Shown: positions 28,623-37,698, counted from the stretch's first letter. The stretch: 64,000 nucleotides of DNA from Alphaproteobacteria bacterium (GCA_030432025.1 JAUIIA010000002.1:320516-384515), one strand, 5' to 3'. Notes: a model not told the origin generated them from the sequence alone. Translations and numbers: made by a program.

Positions 28623-29849
28623 TTGGACATACTGATCGAGGAATTAGAAGGCAGTTTATGGGCAGCCGCTCTTAAAGATGGCCGTCTCGAAGGACTTGAG
28701 GTCGACCCGATCAACGAAGAAGTCCGCTGGGGCTCGATCTACTGGGCCAAAGTCAAAACCTTCGATAAATCCATAGATGCCGTCTATCTCGACCTCGACG
28801 GTTTCAACACCGGTATCCTCTATAACAGCGATGTCCGCTACACTGACAGCAAAGGCAAAGTCCATAAAGGTGGCGCTGAAAGCATCACCAAGCGCTTTCA
28901 AGCAGGCGAGATGATCGCCGTGCAAGCAAAGACCGCGTACCTGCCGAATGACAGTGATGAATATATCAAGCCGGAAAACAAGATCCCGCAAATGAGCATG
29001 GACATCACCCTGCCCGGACGGTACCTGATTTTCTGCGCCCTGATGGATTGCAACCGCATCTCCCAACGTATCCGCGACAAAGGCTTGCGTAAGAAAATGC
29101 GCAAAATGCTGGATGCGCTGGAGGATATGCAGGGCGTTATCCTGCGCCTATCCGCCGCCAACACACAAAGCGATATGCTGATCCGCGAGGCCCGTATCCT
29201 CAAAGGCGCATGGGATGAAATACAAGGCTACTTCGATGGCAACGAGCCGGGTCTGATCGCCCTAGGCCCTGATGCGGTACAACGTACATTGAGCGATCAG
29301 GCAGCACAAACAATCGAGCGCATCGAAGTCGTCACCATGGACCATTTCAAACATATCGAGGAATGGTGCACCATCTTCGCCCCTGATCTGGTCACGAAGA
29401 TCGAACCTGTCGAGTTGTCCAACGCAACCGATGACCTCGCCCTGTTCCATGAACGCGACATCATCGGCCAGATCGAGGACCTGTTCCACCCCTATGCCAT
29501 TCTGCCTGGTGGCGGCAACATCATCATGCAGAGCACAGCGGCCCTCACAGCTGTCGATGTGAATAAGGGCAACAACACCAACTCGCATCTGGGTGTAAAC
29601 ATCGAAGCCGCCAAGGAAGTCGCAAGGCAGATACGCCTGCGTAATTGTGGCGGCATTATTGTGGTGGATTTCCTGAAATCCCAGAACAAGAAGGATCAAG
29701 GCAAGCTCATCGCTGCACTCGAAGATGCCATCAATGAGGATCCCTGCACCGTTCAAATTCATGGTATGACCGCGCTCGGCCTCATCGAAATGACCCGCAA
29801 ACGCCGCACACCGCCACTGGAAGACCGTTTCCAGGGTATTTTGAATTAA
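28623..29849 (+). CDS. rng: Ribonuclease E/G family protein
   Basis: 408 aa endoribonuclease for rRNA/mRNA processing. An S1-like RNA-binding part is at residues about 30-125. The DNase I-like catalytic part has the two metal-binding Asp in TAVDVNKGN and IIVVDFL. It starts with TTG, 3 bp after maf. It ends right after the TRKRRTPPL segment, so it lacks the zinc-link CPxC and any C-terminal degradosome scaffold of RNase E, consistent with a short RNase G. yacG, which often follows, is absent; the next gene is an unrelated HEAT protein. Confidence 0.93.
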   Translation: MDILIEELEGSLWAAALKDGRLEGLEVDPINEEVRWGSIYWAKVKTFDKSIDAVYLDLDGFNTGILYNSDVRYTDSKGKVHKGGAESITKRFQAGEMIAVQAKTAYLPNDSDEYIKPENKIPQMSMDITLPGRYLIFCALMDCNRISQRIRDKGLRKKMRKMLDALEDMQGVILRLSAANTQSDMLIREARILKGAWDEIQGYFDGNEPGLIALGPDAVQRTLSDQAAQTIERIEVVTMDHFKHIEEWCTIFAPDLVTKIEPVELSNATDDLALFHERDIIGQIEDLFHPYAILPGGGNIIMQSTAALTAVDVNKGNNTNSHLGVNIEAAKEVARQIRLRNCGGIIVVDFLKSQNKKDQGKLIAALEDAINEDPCTVQIHGMTALGLIEMTRKRRTPPLEDRFQGILN

Positions 29850-29871
29850 CTCTTATCAAGAGGGTTTTGAA

Positions 29872-30702
29872 GTGCCTGAATTAAAAAAACTAAGCACCAA
29901 TGAATTAATAACTAAAGCTTACGACGAAAAGAATGATGACCGTTTTTGGGATATAATCTGGGAACTTCGCTTTCGCGGAACTGAAACTGAATACCAAGCT
30001 TCAGTCAAACTTATAGAGTCTGATGATCCTGTTAACAGAGAAATAGGAGCGACTATTCTCTCACAGTTAGATGCTGAAAATGGCACCTACCTCACTCAGG
30101 CCACGGACTCAATTATACCGTTGCTATATGATAGCAGCGAAGATGTTATAGAAGCTGCAGTTTTTGGCTTAAGCCACACAAGACAAATCAAGTCTATCCC
30201 CCACCTCATGAAGCTAATTGATCATGACAATGATGATATTCGCCACGGTGTTGCGCTTGCTTTAAGCGGCTTTGAAGACGAAACAGCCGTCGCAGGGTTA
30301 ATAAAACTTACTACCGACCTACATCATGAAACTCGAAATTGGGCAACCTTTGGCTTAGGACAGCAGTGTGAAATGGACACACCAGCTATACGCAAAGCTT
30401 TGAAAGCACGGCTAACAGAAGAGGATCACGAAATCCGTGGCGAAGCCCTTATTGGTTTAGCTAACAGAAAGGATGGGGAAATTAAAACCGCTATAATGAA
30501 AGAGCTTGAAGGGGAGTTTCACGGAACTTGGGCCGTTGAGGCCGCTGAGACTATCGCAGACCCTGATTTCATACCCGCATTAGAGAAAATACTGATCAAC
30601 CTTAAAGATGCCCTTCCCATTCATATGGTTAGCGCCATTGAGGATGCTATAAAGAGCTGTTCTTCTGGTGTCTCAAAGCCTTCCGTTTTCCATAAAACTT
30701 GA
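29872..30702 (+). CDS. HEAT-repeat protein
   Basis: 276 aa, all-helical, with successive HEAT/PBS-lyase-type repeats. Recognisable units include PVNREIGATILSQL, EDVIEAAVFGLSHT, DDIRHGVALALSGF, HETRNWATFGLGQQ, HEIRGEALIGLANR and WAVEAAETIADPDF. Such proteins are protein-binding scaffolds or bilin lyases; no catalytic motif is seen. The start is GTG. Base composition is clearly more AT-rich than rng before it, suggesting transfer. It sits 22 bp after rng. Function unknown. Confidence 0.85.
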   Translation: MPELKKLSTNELITKAYDEKNDDRFWDIIWELRFRGTETEYQASVKLIESDDPVNREIGATILSQLDAENGTYLTQATDSIIPLLYDSSEDVIEAAVFGLSHTRQIKSIPHLMKLIDHDNDDIRHGVALALSGFEDETAVAGLIKLTTDLHHETRNWATFGLGQQCEMDTPAIRKALKARLTEEDHEIRGEALIGLANRKDGEIKTAIMKELEGEFHGTWAVEAAETIADPDFIPALEKILINLKDALPIHMVSAIEDAIKSCSSGVSKPSVFHKT

Positions 30703-30755
30703 CAATTGGTTAATAATACGTTAATTTCCCTCTCCACTTAGGGAGACTGCGTATT

Positions 30756-31214
30756 ATGAGTTACATGTTGCACATTGTTGCCAACACACAAAAAAGCATC
30801 AGCTTGATGGATTTTCTATCCGCTGATCCACACCGCCTGAAGCGCGCATGGCCGGAACAATCAATTTCACTACAAGACCTTGAAAAAGCAGGCGTTGATC
30901 TGGACGATTACGGATGGTTTATCAATGACTTACAAAACGCCGACATCACCCGTGTGGAAGGTGCAAAATGGCACAGACAAGACGGCGCCGCGCACTACAG
31001 AATTCGCGCTGAAGAAATCACAGACACAACACCGGAAGTCCTCTCCAAGCTGCAAGCTGCAACTAATCGTGTAGGCCATCCGTATTTCGGTTCCGCATAT
31101 TTCCTGACAGGTGGACGAATCCATTCCGTAGATGCCGGAATTCCGCTTGAAAGACTACAATATGACGGTAGCTTCGATGGCCCACAAGGCGACGAATACA
31201 GCGCAGGCCTTTAA
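30756..31214 (+). CDS. Hypothetical protein
   Basis: 152 aa soluble protein beginning MSYMLHIVANTQKSISLMDF. No membrane segment, signal peptide or known motif. It ends GDEYSAGL and has a glycine-rich FGSAYFLTGGRIH stretch near residue 115. A ribosome site (GGGAG) lies 12 bp before the ATG. It converges with a small membrane protein gene. I do not recognise it. Confidence 0.7.
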   Translation: MSYMLHIVANTQKSISLMDFLSADPHRLKRAWPEQSISLQDLEKAGVDLDDYGWFINDLQNADITRVEGAKWHRQDGAAHYRIRAEEITDTTPEVLSKLQAATNRVGHPYFGSAYFLTGGRIHSVDAGIPLERLQYDGSFDGPQGDEYSAGL

Positions 31215-31216
31215 TT

Positions 31217-31570
31217 TCAGCCTGCCGCTTGCCCCGTGAATGCGAGATAAAACAGATAACTGCCCGCACACGTTAAGAGCGCTCCGTAAACAAGGCAGTA
31301 AAAATGCGACAGGTAGTTAGAGACCGTCCGTTTTTCAACCTTTTCCCCCTTAATTATAGCTACCACTCTGTAAAACTCGACCACGAAAAAGAGAAAAGAG
31401 TGCCAAAGCCCAACAAAAAGCATCGAGGCTCCGAAAACCGCAGCCATAATATTACTTAGTAAAGACAGCTCGAACTCCTTAGCAACAATAATAGTAGCAG
31501 CAATAAGCAGCCCAATCAGAACTGGATAAGGCCCCTTGTCCCAGCTTTCTTTTTTGATTTCGTCACTCAT
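31217..31570 (-). CDS. Small membrane protein, three to four spans
   Basis: 117 aa. After a charged N-terminus (MSDEIKKESWDKG) there are hydrophobic segments at about 17-31, 36-66 (possibly two spans, around SNIMAAVFGASMLFVGLWHS) and 92-113. A basic loop (IKGEKVEKR) sits between them. No family recognised. It lies just downstream of the tRNA-Phe remnant repeat and is convergent with the hypothetical gene. Confidence 0.7.
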   Translation of the reverse strand: MSDEIKKESWDKGPYPVLIGLLIAATIIVAKEFELSLLSNIMAAVFGASMLFVGLWHSFLFFVVEFYRVVAIIKGEKVEKRTVSNYLSHFYCLVYGALLTCAGSYLFYLAFTGQAAG

Positions 31571-31644
31571 TAAACACCTCTTCTACCCCTCCATTTTACC
31601 AAATAGCGGGCCTTTACGGGGGAAAATCGGAAAAAATCGACCGT

Positions 31645-31849
31645 ATCCGTGTCGGGGCTTCAACCCGCTCTCTGGGTAACTCTTAAGATGTAAGGGAAAA
31701 GTGGTGCCCGGGGCCAGAATTGAACTGCCGACCCATTCGCCCCGCGAATGCTTAGTTAAGAATCCGTGTCGGGGCTTCAACCCGCTCTCTGGGTAACTCT
31801 TAAGATGTAAGGGGAAAGTGGTGCCCGGGGGCAGAATTGAACTGCCGAC
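31645..31849. repeat. Tandem 88-bp repeat containing the tRNA-Phe 3' end
   Basis: Two 88-bp copies, 31645-31732 and 31762-31849, with a 117-bp period and only a few differences (GGGAAAAG against GGGGAAAG and GGGGCC against GGGGGC). Each holds the 3' part of tRNA-Phe plus its downstream flank. The left copy is a remnant, adjoined by a hairpin CATTCGC-CCC-GCGAATG at 31734-31750 in the place of the anticodon arm. The same plan, with a related hairpin, is found at tRNA-Thr. Confidence 0.85.
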
Positions 31850-31893
31850 ACGGCGATTTTCAGTCGCCTGCTCTACCACTGAGCTACCCAGGC
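31819..31893 (-). tRNA. tRNA-Phe (anticodon GAA)
   Basis: 75 nt with encoded CCA on the minus strand. Acceptor GCCTGGG pairs with CCCGGGC. D-arm GCTCAGTGGTAGAGC, anticodon arm GGCGA-CTGAAAA-TCGCC (GAA) and T-arm GGCAG-TTCAATT-CTGCC are all intact. Confidence 0.95.
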
Positions 31894-32010
31894 CGATGAT
31901 TTGATGACAAATCGATTTAGCCTTATAGAAAAAAGGCGAGCCCGTGTCCAGTGAAGAAACATTAAAAATGTTCTCTTTATTCAGCTTTTAAAAGACATTA
32001 AACTTTAGAG

Positions 32011-32403
32011 ATGACTAATAATCTCGAGATTCTTAAATTCAAACCCAAAGAACGGGTCATCACCCAAGGCGATAAAGCCGATAAAGCCTATATGATTCTA
32101 TCGGGCAAAGTCCGCGTATATCTGGAGGAAGGCTCAAAAGTGGTAGAGCTGGCCGAGCTCGGCGAAGACCAGATTTTTGGCGAAAGCTCCACATTCTCCG
32201 ACGAACCCTATGGCGCGAACGTAGAGGCGATCGAGGATACGGAATTATACGTGATCACCCCCGAGGCCCTTAACGAAATGCTGAAAGACGCAGACCCGAT
32301 TTTACGTGCATTGATCCAAATGCTGATCGAGCGCCTAAAAAAGACCAACGAAGCCCTTTTGAAGAGCGAAACCCGCGAATATATTGACGTAGCCCTTATA
32401 TAA
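32011..32403 (+). CDS. Cyclic nucleotide-binding (Crp-like) domain protein
   Basis: 130 aa. A lone cNMP-binding beta-roll: VITQGDKADKAYMILSGKVRVYL and the phosphate-binding-cassette position FGESSTFSDEPYGANVEA, then the C-terminal helix. There is no helix-turn-helix, so it is not a transcription factor itself. The canonical Arg of the cassette appears replaced (PYGAN), so cAMP binding is uncertain. It may be a small regulator or anchor. It is preceded by the tRNA-Phe region and stands alone. Confidence 0.87.
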   Translation: MTNNLEILKFKPKERVITQGDKADKAYMILSGKVRVYLEEGSKVVELAELGEDQIFGESSTFSDEPYGANVEAIEDTELYVITPEALNEMLKDADPILRALIQMLIERLKKTNEALLKSETREYIDVALI

Positions 32404-32472
32404 CCCTTATTGCCTGTTTTTTATTTTTCAGCAGGCGCAAACGACGACGAATAAAGTTCAAACTATTTTAGG

Positions 32473-32488
32473 AGTGCGGCAACGCACT
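32473..32488 (+). promoter_or_regulatory. GNRA-type mRNA hairpin before the CDF gene
   Basis: A 6-bp stem AGTGCG/CGCACT closes a GCAA tetraloop, 23 bp upstream of the CDF transporter start and just after AGGAG-like GGAG. It is a stable RNA hairpin in the leader. It may influence translation of the transporter; no metal-riboswitch fold is recognised. Confidence 0.4.
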
Positions 32489-32511
32489 GAAATGAAAAGA
32501 AAGCAATAAGC

Positions 32512-33423
32512 ATGGCCGCAGGATCCAAAAAAGTCATCATCGCCGCTTTAATCGGGAACGGATTGATATCCATCACTAAATTCGTCGCCGCCGCTATGAC
32601 AGGCAGTTCAGCCATGTTTTCCGAAGGCATTCACTCCATAGTCGATACCGGAAATCAGGTTCTACTGCTTTACGGGCTGAAAGCCGCGAAAAAGCCTGCC
32701 GATAAACGCTTTCCCTATGGCCACGGCAAAGAGGTCTATTTCTGGAGTTTCGTCGTTGCCATCCTCATTTTCGCGGTCGGTGCGGGTATTTCGATATATG
32801 AAGGCGTGCACCACATTCTTCACCCTGCGGAAATCAATGACCCGACCATCAACTATATTGTGCTTGGTCTCGCCATGATCTTCGAAGGCGGCGCCTTATA
32901 CATCGCGCTTAAGGAATTCAACGCCGCTCGTGGCAAAATGAACTACCTACAAGCTGTCAGACGCGGCAAGGACCCTACTCTGTTCGTCGTATTGTTTGAA
33001 GATTCTGCCGCCATGGCCGGTCTGATCATCGCCTTTGTTGGTATTACACTGGCGCAGGTAACCGGTTACGCGGCTTGGGACGGTATCGCATCTGTCTGTA
33101 TCGGCTTTATCCTCGCCGGAACTGCCCTATGGCTGGCTATAGAGACAAAAAGCCTACTCATTGGTGAAGCAACTGATCCTCAAACTGTTGATGCCGTTAG
33201 AAAAATGGCCGACGAGCTAAATGATATCGAACAGGTAAACGAAGTCCTGACCCTGCATATGGGGCCAGAATTCGTACTCGCCAACATCAGTCTTGAATTC
33301 AAGGACGGTCTAAAGACAGGCCGTATCGAGGAGATCATCCATACGCTTGATCAAAGCATCAAAGCCCAGTTCCCGTTCATTAAGCGCATATTTATCGAAG
33401 CCGAACAGACTAAAAAACAGTAA
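32512..33423 (+). CDS. Cation diffusion facilitator (CDF) family transporter
   Basis: 303 aa inner membrane antiporter exporting divalent metals (Zn, Fe, Co or Mn) in exchange for protons. Six membrane helices occupy about residues 8-215. The metal site is in MFSEGIHSIVDTGNQ (His and Asp of HxxxD), with RFPYGHGKEVYFWS and LFEDSAAMAGL supplying further residues. The C-terminal cytoplasmic domain (about 220-300) is present. The HxxxD pattern at the first half-site suggests the ZnT-like subgroup, but the metal is uncertain. Confidence 0.93.
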   Translation: MAAGSKKVIIAALIGNGLISITKFVAAAMTGSSAMFSEGIHSIVDTGNQVLLLYGLKAAKKPADKRFPYGHGKEVYFWSFVVAILIFAVGAGISIYEGVHHILHPAEINDPTINYIVLGLAMIFEGGALYIALKEFNAARGKMNYLQAVRRGKDPTLFVVLFEDSAAMAGLIIAFVGITLAQVTGYAAWDGIASVCIGFILAGTALWLAIETKSLLIGEATDPQTVDAVRKMADELNDIEQVNEVLTLHMGPEFVLANISLEFKDGLKTGRIEEIIHTLDQSIKAQFPFIKRIFIEAEQTKKQ

Positions 33424-33707
33424 CCACAAATAATTTACATATTTATTTTCCGACTTTTTTCCGACTAAACGGCACAAACGCACGCACAAACACATAAAGC
33501 ACTGTTTTACCTAGGTTTTTATTTGAACTTTTATCAGAAATTAGTCCAATTTTGATCTAATTTTAGGTAAAATTTTATTCAAAGATTAGTACTCTTTAAG
33601 ACTTTTTGCCGTAAAATAAAGAATGGGCAGAGTATATCGGCCCGATTTTTTAAAATGATAAATTAATAAAAACAGGTATACTGCGTACATAAACAGGGTT
33701 TGGGGAC
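33424..33707. other. AT-rich intergenic region upstream of the FecR-domain gene
   Basis: 284 bp without a gene. Strongly AT-rich, with an imperfect hairpin around AAATTAG/CTAATTT near 33538-33564. A TATACT at about 33675 could serve as a -10 element for the large surface-protein gene, with no good -35. Otherwise I see nothing in it. Its composition differs from both neighbouring genes. Confidence 0.5.
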
Positions 33708-36212
33708 ATGGCTTACGATTTTTTCGATTCTTCTTCTGAAACAACGAACATTCTGACAATTGACGGACCGACGGTAGAACTGCCGGACGCCAGCTACATT
33801 CGCGATGCAGCGATGCAGCGCGACGGTATGGATCTGGTACTCGACGGCCCGCAAGGCACAATCACGGTCGAAGGGTACTTCGCTGCGGAAAGCGCACCGG
33901 ACCTGACAGCCGAAGGCGGCTTGGTCCTGACACCAAAACTAGTTAACTCCTTCGTCTCCGGCGGTGATCAATACGCACAAGCCGAAACCATGAGCGATGT
34001 AAGCCCCGTCGGCGCGGTCGATGAGGTTAGCGGTGATGCCACAATTACCCGCACAGATGGCTCCGTAGAGACAATTTCCATGGGCACACCCGTTTATCAG
34101 GGCGATGTCATCGAAACCGCGGGCGAAGGCGCTGTAAATGTCGCCTTTATCGACGATACCAGCTTCGCTGTGTCCAACAATGCGCGTCTGGCCATTGATG
34201 AATATGTATTCGACCCGGCCACAGAATCCGGCACACAAAACTTCTCCGTCCTTAAAGGTGTATTCGTCTTCACATCCGGCCTGATCGGTCGTGACGATCC
34301 CGATGATGTAAACATCGATATGCCAAGCGGCTCTATCGGTATCCGCGGTACGATTATCGCAGGTGATGCCGACAGCGGTGAAGTCACCGTTATCGAAGGC
34401 GCTATTGTTGTTCGTGACAATCTCGAAAACGAGGTCACACTGGACGATCGCTTCGAAACAGCACAAATCGACCCTGTCATCGGTGAAATCCGTAACCTCG
34501 GTCAAATGGATGCTGAAAACGTATCCCAGCGTTTTGACACACTCTCAAACGTTTCACCTACATTGTTCTCATCAATCGATGATGCGGCCAATGAAGTGCT
34601 AACGCCGGATGCTAATGACGATCAGCCCGCAGAAGATGCAGGCGAGCCTGCCCCGACGGAAGAAAACTTTGATGCTGACGGCACTGTTGATGGCGACGCC
34701 GACGGCGATGTTGACGGTACAGTCGACGAAGGCACCGGTGAAGAAACCGGCGCTCTTGAGCCCACACTCGAAGGCACTGAGAAAATCGAGGAAGCCGTCG
34801 TTGAGGAAGCAGAACCCGTCCTTCAGCAAACAGTACAGAATAAACTCGGCTCTGATCAGCTAAGCTCCGATTCCACAGGACTTGAAGCCAATTTGAAAGA
34901 AGCCGTACAAAGCGGAGACATGACTGTCGAGCAAGCAAAAGCTATCTTGGCAAGCTCCGACACCATGACCGACACACAAAAATTGGCGTTAAAAACAACG
35001 CTTAAGGAAGCGCAAAACCCCGATACAATTGAACCTTTACCTGAAGATGGTTCATCTGCCGGCGGCACTGGCGGTGGCCCTGTCCCTGTCTTTATTACCG
35101 ATGCGCAAAGCACACAAACGCCTGCTCAATTCGGCCCTGGTGGTCGTTTCGAAGTAGGACAAACGAACCAGCCTGACACCGACTTCTTTACAGTCACGAG
35201 CGGCTCATCGTTTGTCTACAATCTGAACAGCGAATTCATGGATTCGGATACACTTACCTTCCAAGCGGTAAACCAGTCTGGCACAACAGGCCCAATCTCC
35301 AGCTTTAATATTGATGCCAGCGGCGTGCTGAGCTTTGATGTCAGCCCATTTGCTACCGATGGAAACTTCTCATTTGACGTCATCGCTACAGATACAGGCG
35401 GTCAAACAGCAACAGGCAGCTTCACAATTGCCCTCATAGCACCGGATCAGAGCGAATTCGATGGAACAGGTTTAGGAACCGTAGGCACCGCAGACGACTA
35501 TGTATTCAGCAGTAGCTCCGTCGTTCTGGGCGATGGTGGCAGTAGCTTTTCCGCCGGTAACATATTCTTGAATAACGGGAATGACTCGGTAACTCTCGAA
35601 ACCTCAAGCACCAACACCATTCATTTGGGTGGCGGATCAAACGCTGCAGTTGTGGCCGAAGGCTTTAACAACAATAACAACGTGGTATTCGGTGGCAGCC
35701 AGAATGACACATTCATACTTGAATATGATGGCACCACAACAAACCATTTCACAAACAAGTTCTACGGTATGGACGGAGATGACACCTTCATCCTGGAAGT
35801 GAACGGCAATATGGTTTTCGATGGCTTGAAAATCATTGGCGGCATGTCCAATAGCGGAGGAGGAGACACACTCAGCATTCAGGACACAGGCGTCCCTGGC
35901 GTTCTTAACTTTGCGAACCTAAGCGGCGGTCCATTCACTGCAAACGACATTACCAATACAACCATTCACGGCATTGAGAATATCGATTTAACGGGCGGTG
36001 ACGTAGTCATGTCCCTAAGTACACAAAATGTCTTTGAATTCACCGACTTCGTAAACAAACTAACCATCACAGGCGACTCAAGCGATACTATCCAGCTTAC
36101 AGGCGGCCTGTTCGATACAGGTACAGATGATGGCAGCTTTGATGTCTATCAGGGCACGCATAACGGGCAGACTGTAGAATTGCTCGTAGATCAGACAATT
36201 AACGTAATTTAA
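33708..36212 (+). CDS. Large FecR-domain, cadherin-like surface or secreted protein
   Basis: 834 aa, acidic, no signal peptide. Residues about 95-270 hold a FecR-type domain (VSGDATITRTDG, GTPVYQGDVIETAGEGAVNV, MPSGSIGIRGTI, VTVIEGAIVVRD). A Glu/Asp/Ala-rich linker (about 305-475) follows. Then comes a cadherin/dystroglycan-like domain (about 505-585, YNLNSEFMDSDTLTF, SFNIDASGVLSFD). The end is a Gly/Asn/Asp-rich beta-solenoid-like region (GMDGDDTFILEV, GGGDTLSI) resembling RTX/haemolysin-type repeats and finishing LLVDQTINVI. FecR-cadherin-RTX arrangements without signal peptide are typical of type I secretion cargo, so the exporter at 4.6-10 kb is a possible route. The function is probably adhesive. 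Confidence 0.82.
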   Translation: MAYDFFDSSSETTNILTIDGPTVELPDASYIRDAAMQRDGMDLVLDGPQGTITVEGYFAAESAPDLTAEGGLVLTPKLVNSFVSGGDQYAQAETMSDVSPVGAVDEVSGDATITRTDGSVETISMGTPVYQGDVIETAGEGAVNVAFIDDTSFAVSNNARLAIDEYVFDPATESGTQNFSVLKGVFVFTSGLIGRDDPDDVNIDMPSGSIGIRGTIIAGDADSGEVTVIEGAIVVRDNLENEVTLDDRFETAQIDPVIGEIRNLGQMDAENVSQRFDTLSNVSPTLFSSIDDAANEVLTPDANDDQPAEDAGEPAPTEENFDADGTVDGDADGDVDGTVDEGTGEETGALEPTLEGTEKIEEAVVEEAEPVLQQTVQNKLGSDQLSSDSTGLEANLKEAVQSGDMTVEQAKAILASSDTMTDTQKLALKTTLKEAQNPDTIEPLPEDGSSAGGTGGGPVPVFITDAQSTQTPAQFGPGGRFEVGQTNQPDTDFFTVTSGSSFVYNLNSEFMDSDTLTFQAVNQSGTTGPISSFNIDASGVLSFDVSPFATDGNFSFDVIATDTGGQTATGSFTIALIAPDQSEFDGTGLGTVGTADDYVFSSSSVVLGDGGSSFSAGNIFLNNGNDSVTLETSSTNTIHLGGGSNAAVVAEGFNNNNNVVFGGSQNDTFILEYDGTTTNHFTNKFYGMDGDDTFILEVNGNMVFDGLKIIGGMSNSGGGDTLSIQDTGVPGVLNFANLSGGPFTANDITNTTIHGIENIDLTGGDVVMSLSTQNVFEFTDFVNKLTITGDSSDTIQLTGGLFDTGTDDGSFDVYQGTHNGQTVELLVDQTINVI

Positions 36213-36222
36213 GGTTCTGGAA

Positions 36223-37698
36223 TTAACGATATTGCGCGATGGTTGCACTCCAACCATCGCGATTTTTATTGCGGGTCGCCTCATCCATATCCGCTGTGTA
36301 AATATGCTGCGCACTCCATTGCTCCGCCGCATCATCCAAGCCTTCAAACACACCGGCATACACTCCCGCCAGCACAGCGGCCCCCCATGCGGTACATTCA
36401 TGGTTCTTAGGCACCTGCACTTCGCACTCCAGCATATCGGACAGGAACTGGCACATAAATTTGTTCGCAACCAACCCACCATCAACACGCATAACATTCA
36501 CCTCATATCCACTGTCGCCTTCCATTGCCGAGACAAGGTCAAGAGTCTGATAAGCCTGCGCCTCCAATGCTGCACGTGTTATGTGCGCTTTCGTCGTCTC
36601 ACGTGTTAACCCCGTTATCATACCGCGCGCATCGGGGTTCCAATGTGGCGCACCCAGCCCCGTAAAGGCCGGCACAAAATATACTTCATTACTGTCTGAA
36701 ACCGATGTCGCCAGCGCTTCACTTTCCGCAGCATCGTGAAAAAACTTCATATTGTCACGCAGCCACTGAATCGCTGCACCCGCAACAAATATTGACCCTT
36801 CAACCGCATATTGGATTTTGCCGTCAATGCGGTACGCGGGCGTTGTCAGCAATCTGTTCTCCGAAACTTTGAACTGGTCACCGATATGCATCAACGCGAA
36901 ACAGCCCGTTCCGTATGTTGCCTTAATCATTCCGGGTTTGGTGCACCCCTGCCCTATCAACGCTGACTGCTGATCTCCGGCAACACCGCCGACCGGCATT
37001 GTATGACCAAACACGACCGCATCCGTATCAGCAAAATGTGCAACATTATCCTTCACTTCGGGCAACATCGAACGCGGCACCTTAAACAGCTCTAGCAATT
37101 CGTCATCCCAATCCTGCTCAACGACGTTATACAGCATGGTCCGTGACGCATTTGTGATATCCGTTACGTGCACCTGCCCCTTCGTCAGGCGCCACATCAA
37201 AAACGTATCGATCGTCCCGAACGCCAATTCGCCTGCCTCGGCTCTTTCACGTGCACCATCAACATTATCCAGCACCCATTGAATCTTCGTTGCACTAAAA
37301 TACGGGTCGAGCAGCAACCCCGTCTTGCCTGTCACCTTAGCCTCGTGACCTTGCTCTTTCAGCGCAGCACAAACATCCTTTGTGCGCCTGTCCTGCCATA
37401 CAATCGCGTTATATAGTGGCTTTCCGGTGCTCTTTTCCCACACCACCGTTGTCTCACGTTGATTAGTAATGCCAATGGCTACAGGCATCTTCTTCGCTTT
37501 ATCGAGAATTTTTTTGCAGCACGCCAACGTGTCATGCCAGATATCTTCGGCGTCCTGTTCCACCCATCCCTTATGCGGATAATGCAGCTTCAATTCCTTT
37601 TGCTCCAGCTGCATGATATCGCCATTTGCTGCAAATAATATCGCACGGCTGCTTGTCGTGCCCTGGTCAATCGTCAACAAGGTGGGTTGGTCATTCAT
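36223..37698 (-). CDS. glpK: Glycerol kinase
   Basis: 491 aa. Phosphorylates glycerol to glycerol-3-phosphate. Signature segments: LLTIDQGTTSSRAILF at the N-terminus (phosphate 1), NAIVWQDRRTKD, GDQQSALIGQG, and GGLVANKFMCQFLSDML in the C-terminal lobe. Length is typical (E. coli 502). Its ATG overlaps the glpD stop by 4 bp, so glpD-glpK is an operon for glycerol use. No glpF uptake facilitator or repressor is nearby. Confidence 0.96.
   Translation of the reverse strand: MNDQPTLLTIDQGTTSSRAILFAANGDIMQLEQKELKLHYPHKGWVEQDAEDIWHDTLACCKKILDKAKKMPVAIGITNQRETTVVWEKSTGKPLYNAIVWQDRRTKDVCAALKEQGHEAKVTGKTGLLLDPYFSATKIQWVLDNVDGARERAEAGELAFGTIDTFLMWRLTKGQVHVTDITNASRTMLYNVVEQDWDDELLELFKVPRSMLPEVKDNVAHFADTDAVVFGHTMPVGGVAGDQQSALIGQGCTKPGMIKATYGTGCFALMHIGDQFKVSENRLLTTPAYRIDGKIQYAVEGSIFVAGAAIQWLRDNMKFFHDAAESEALATSVSDSNEVYFVPAFTGLGAPHWNPDARGMITGLTRETTKAHITRAALEAQAYQTLDLVSAMEGDSGYEVNVMRVDGGLVANKFMCQFLSDMLECEVQVPKNHECTAWGAAVLAGVYAGVFEGLDDAAEQWSAQHIYTADMDEATRNKNRDGWSATIAQYR
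36235..36267 (+). terminator. Intrinsic terminator for the FecR-domain gene, inside glpK
   Basis: A perfect 11-bp stem, CGCGATGGTTG with CAACCATCGCG around a CACTC loop (36235-36261), is followed by ATTTTTATT. It terminates rightward transcription. It lies within the last codons of convergent glpK, so the same bases also encode the GlpK C-terminus. Confidence 0.8.

Noticed and set aside
31583..31879. Open frame of 98 codons across tRNA-Phe and its remnant
   Set aside because: It repeats VGSSIL-PGTTFPLHL, which is the translated tRNA 3' end and its duplication, not a protein.
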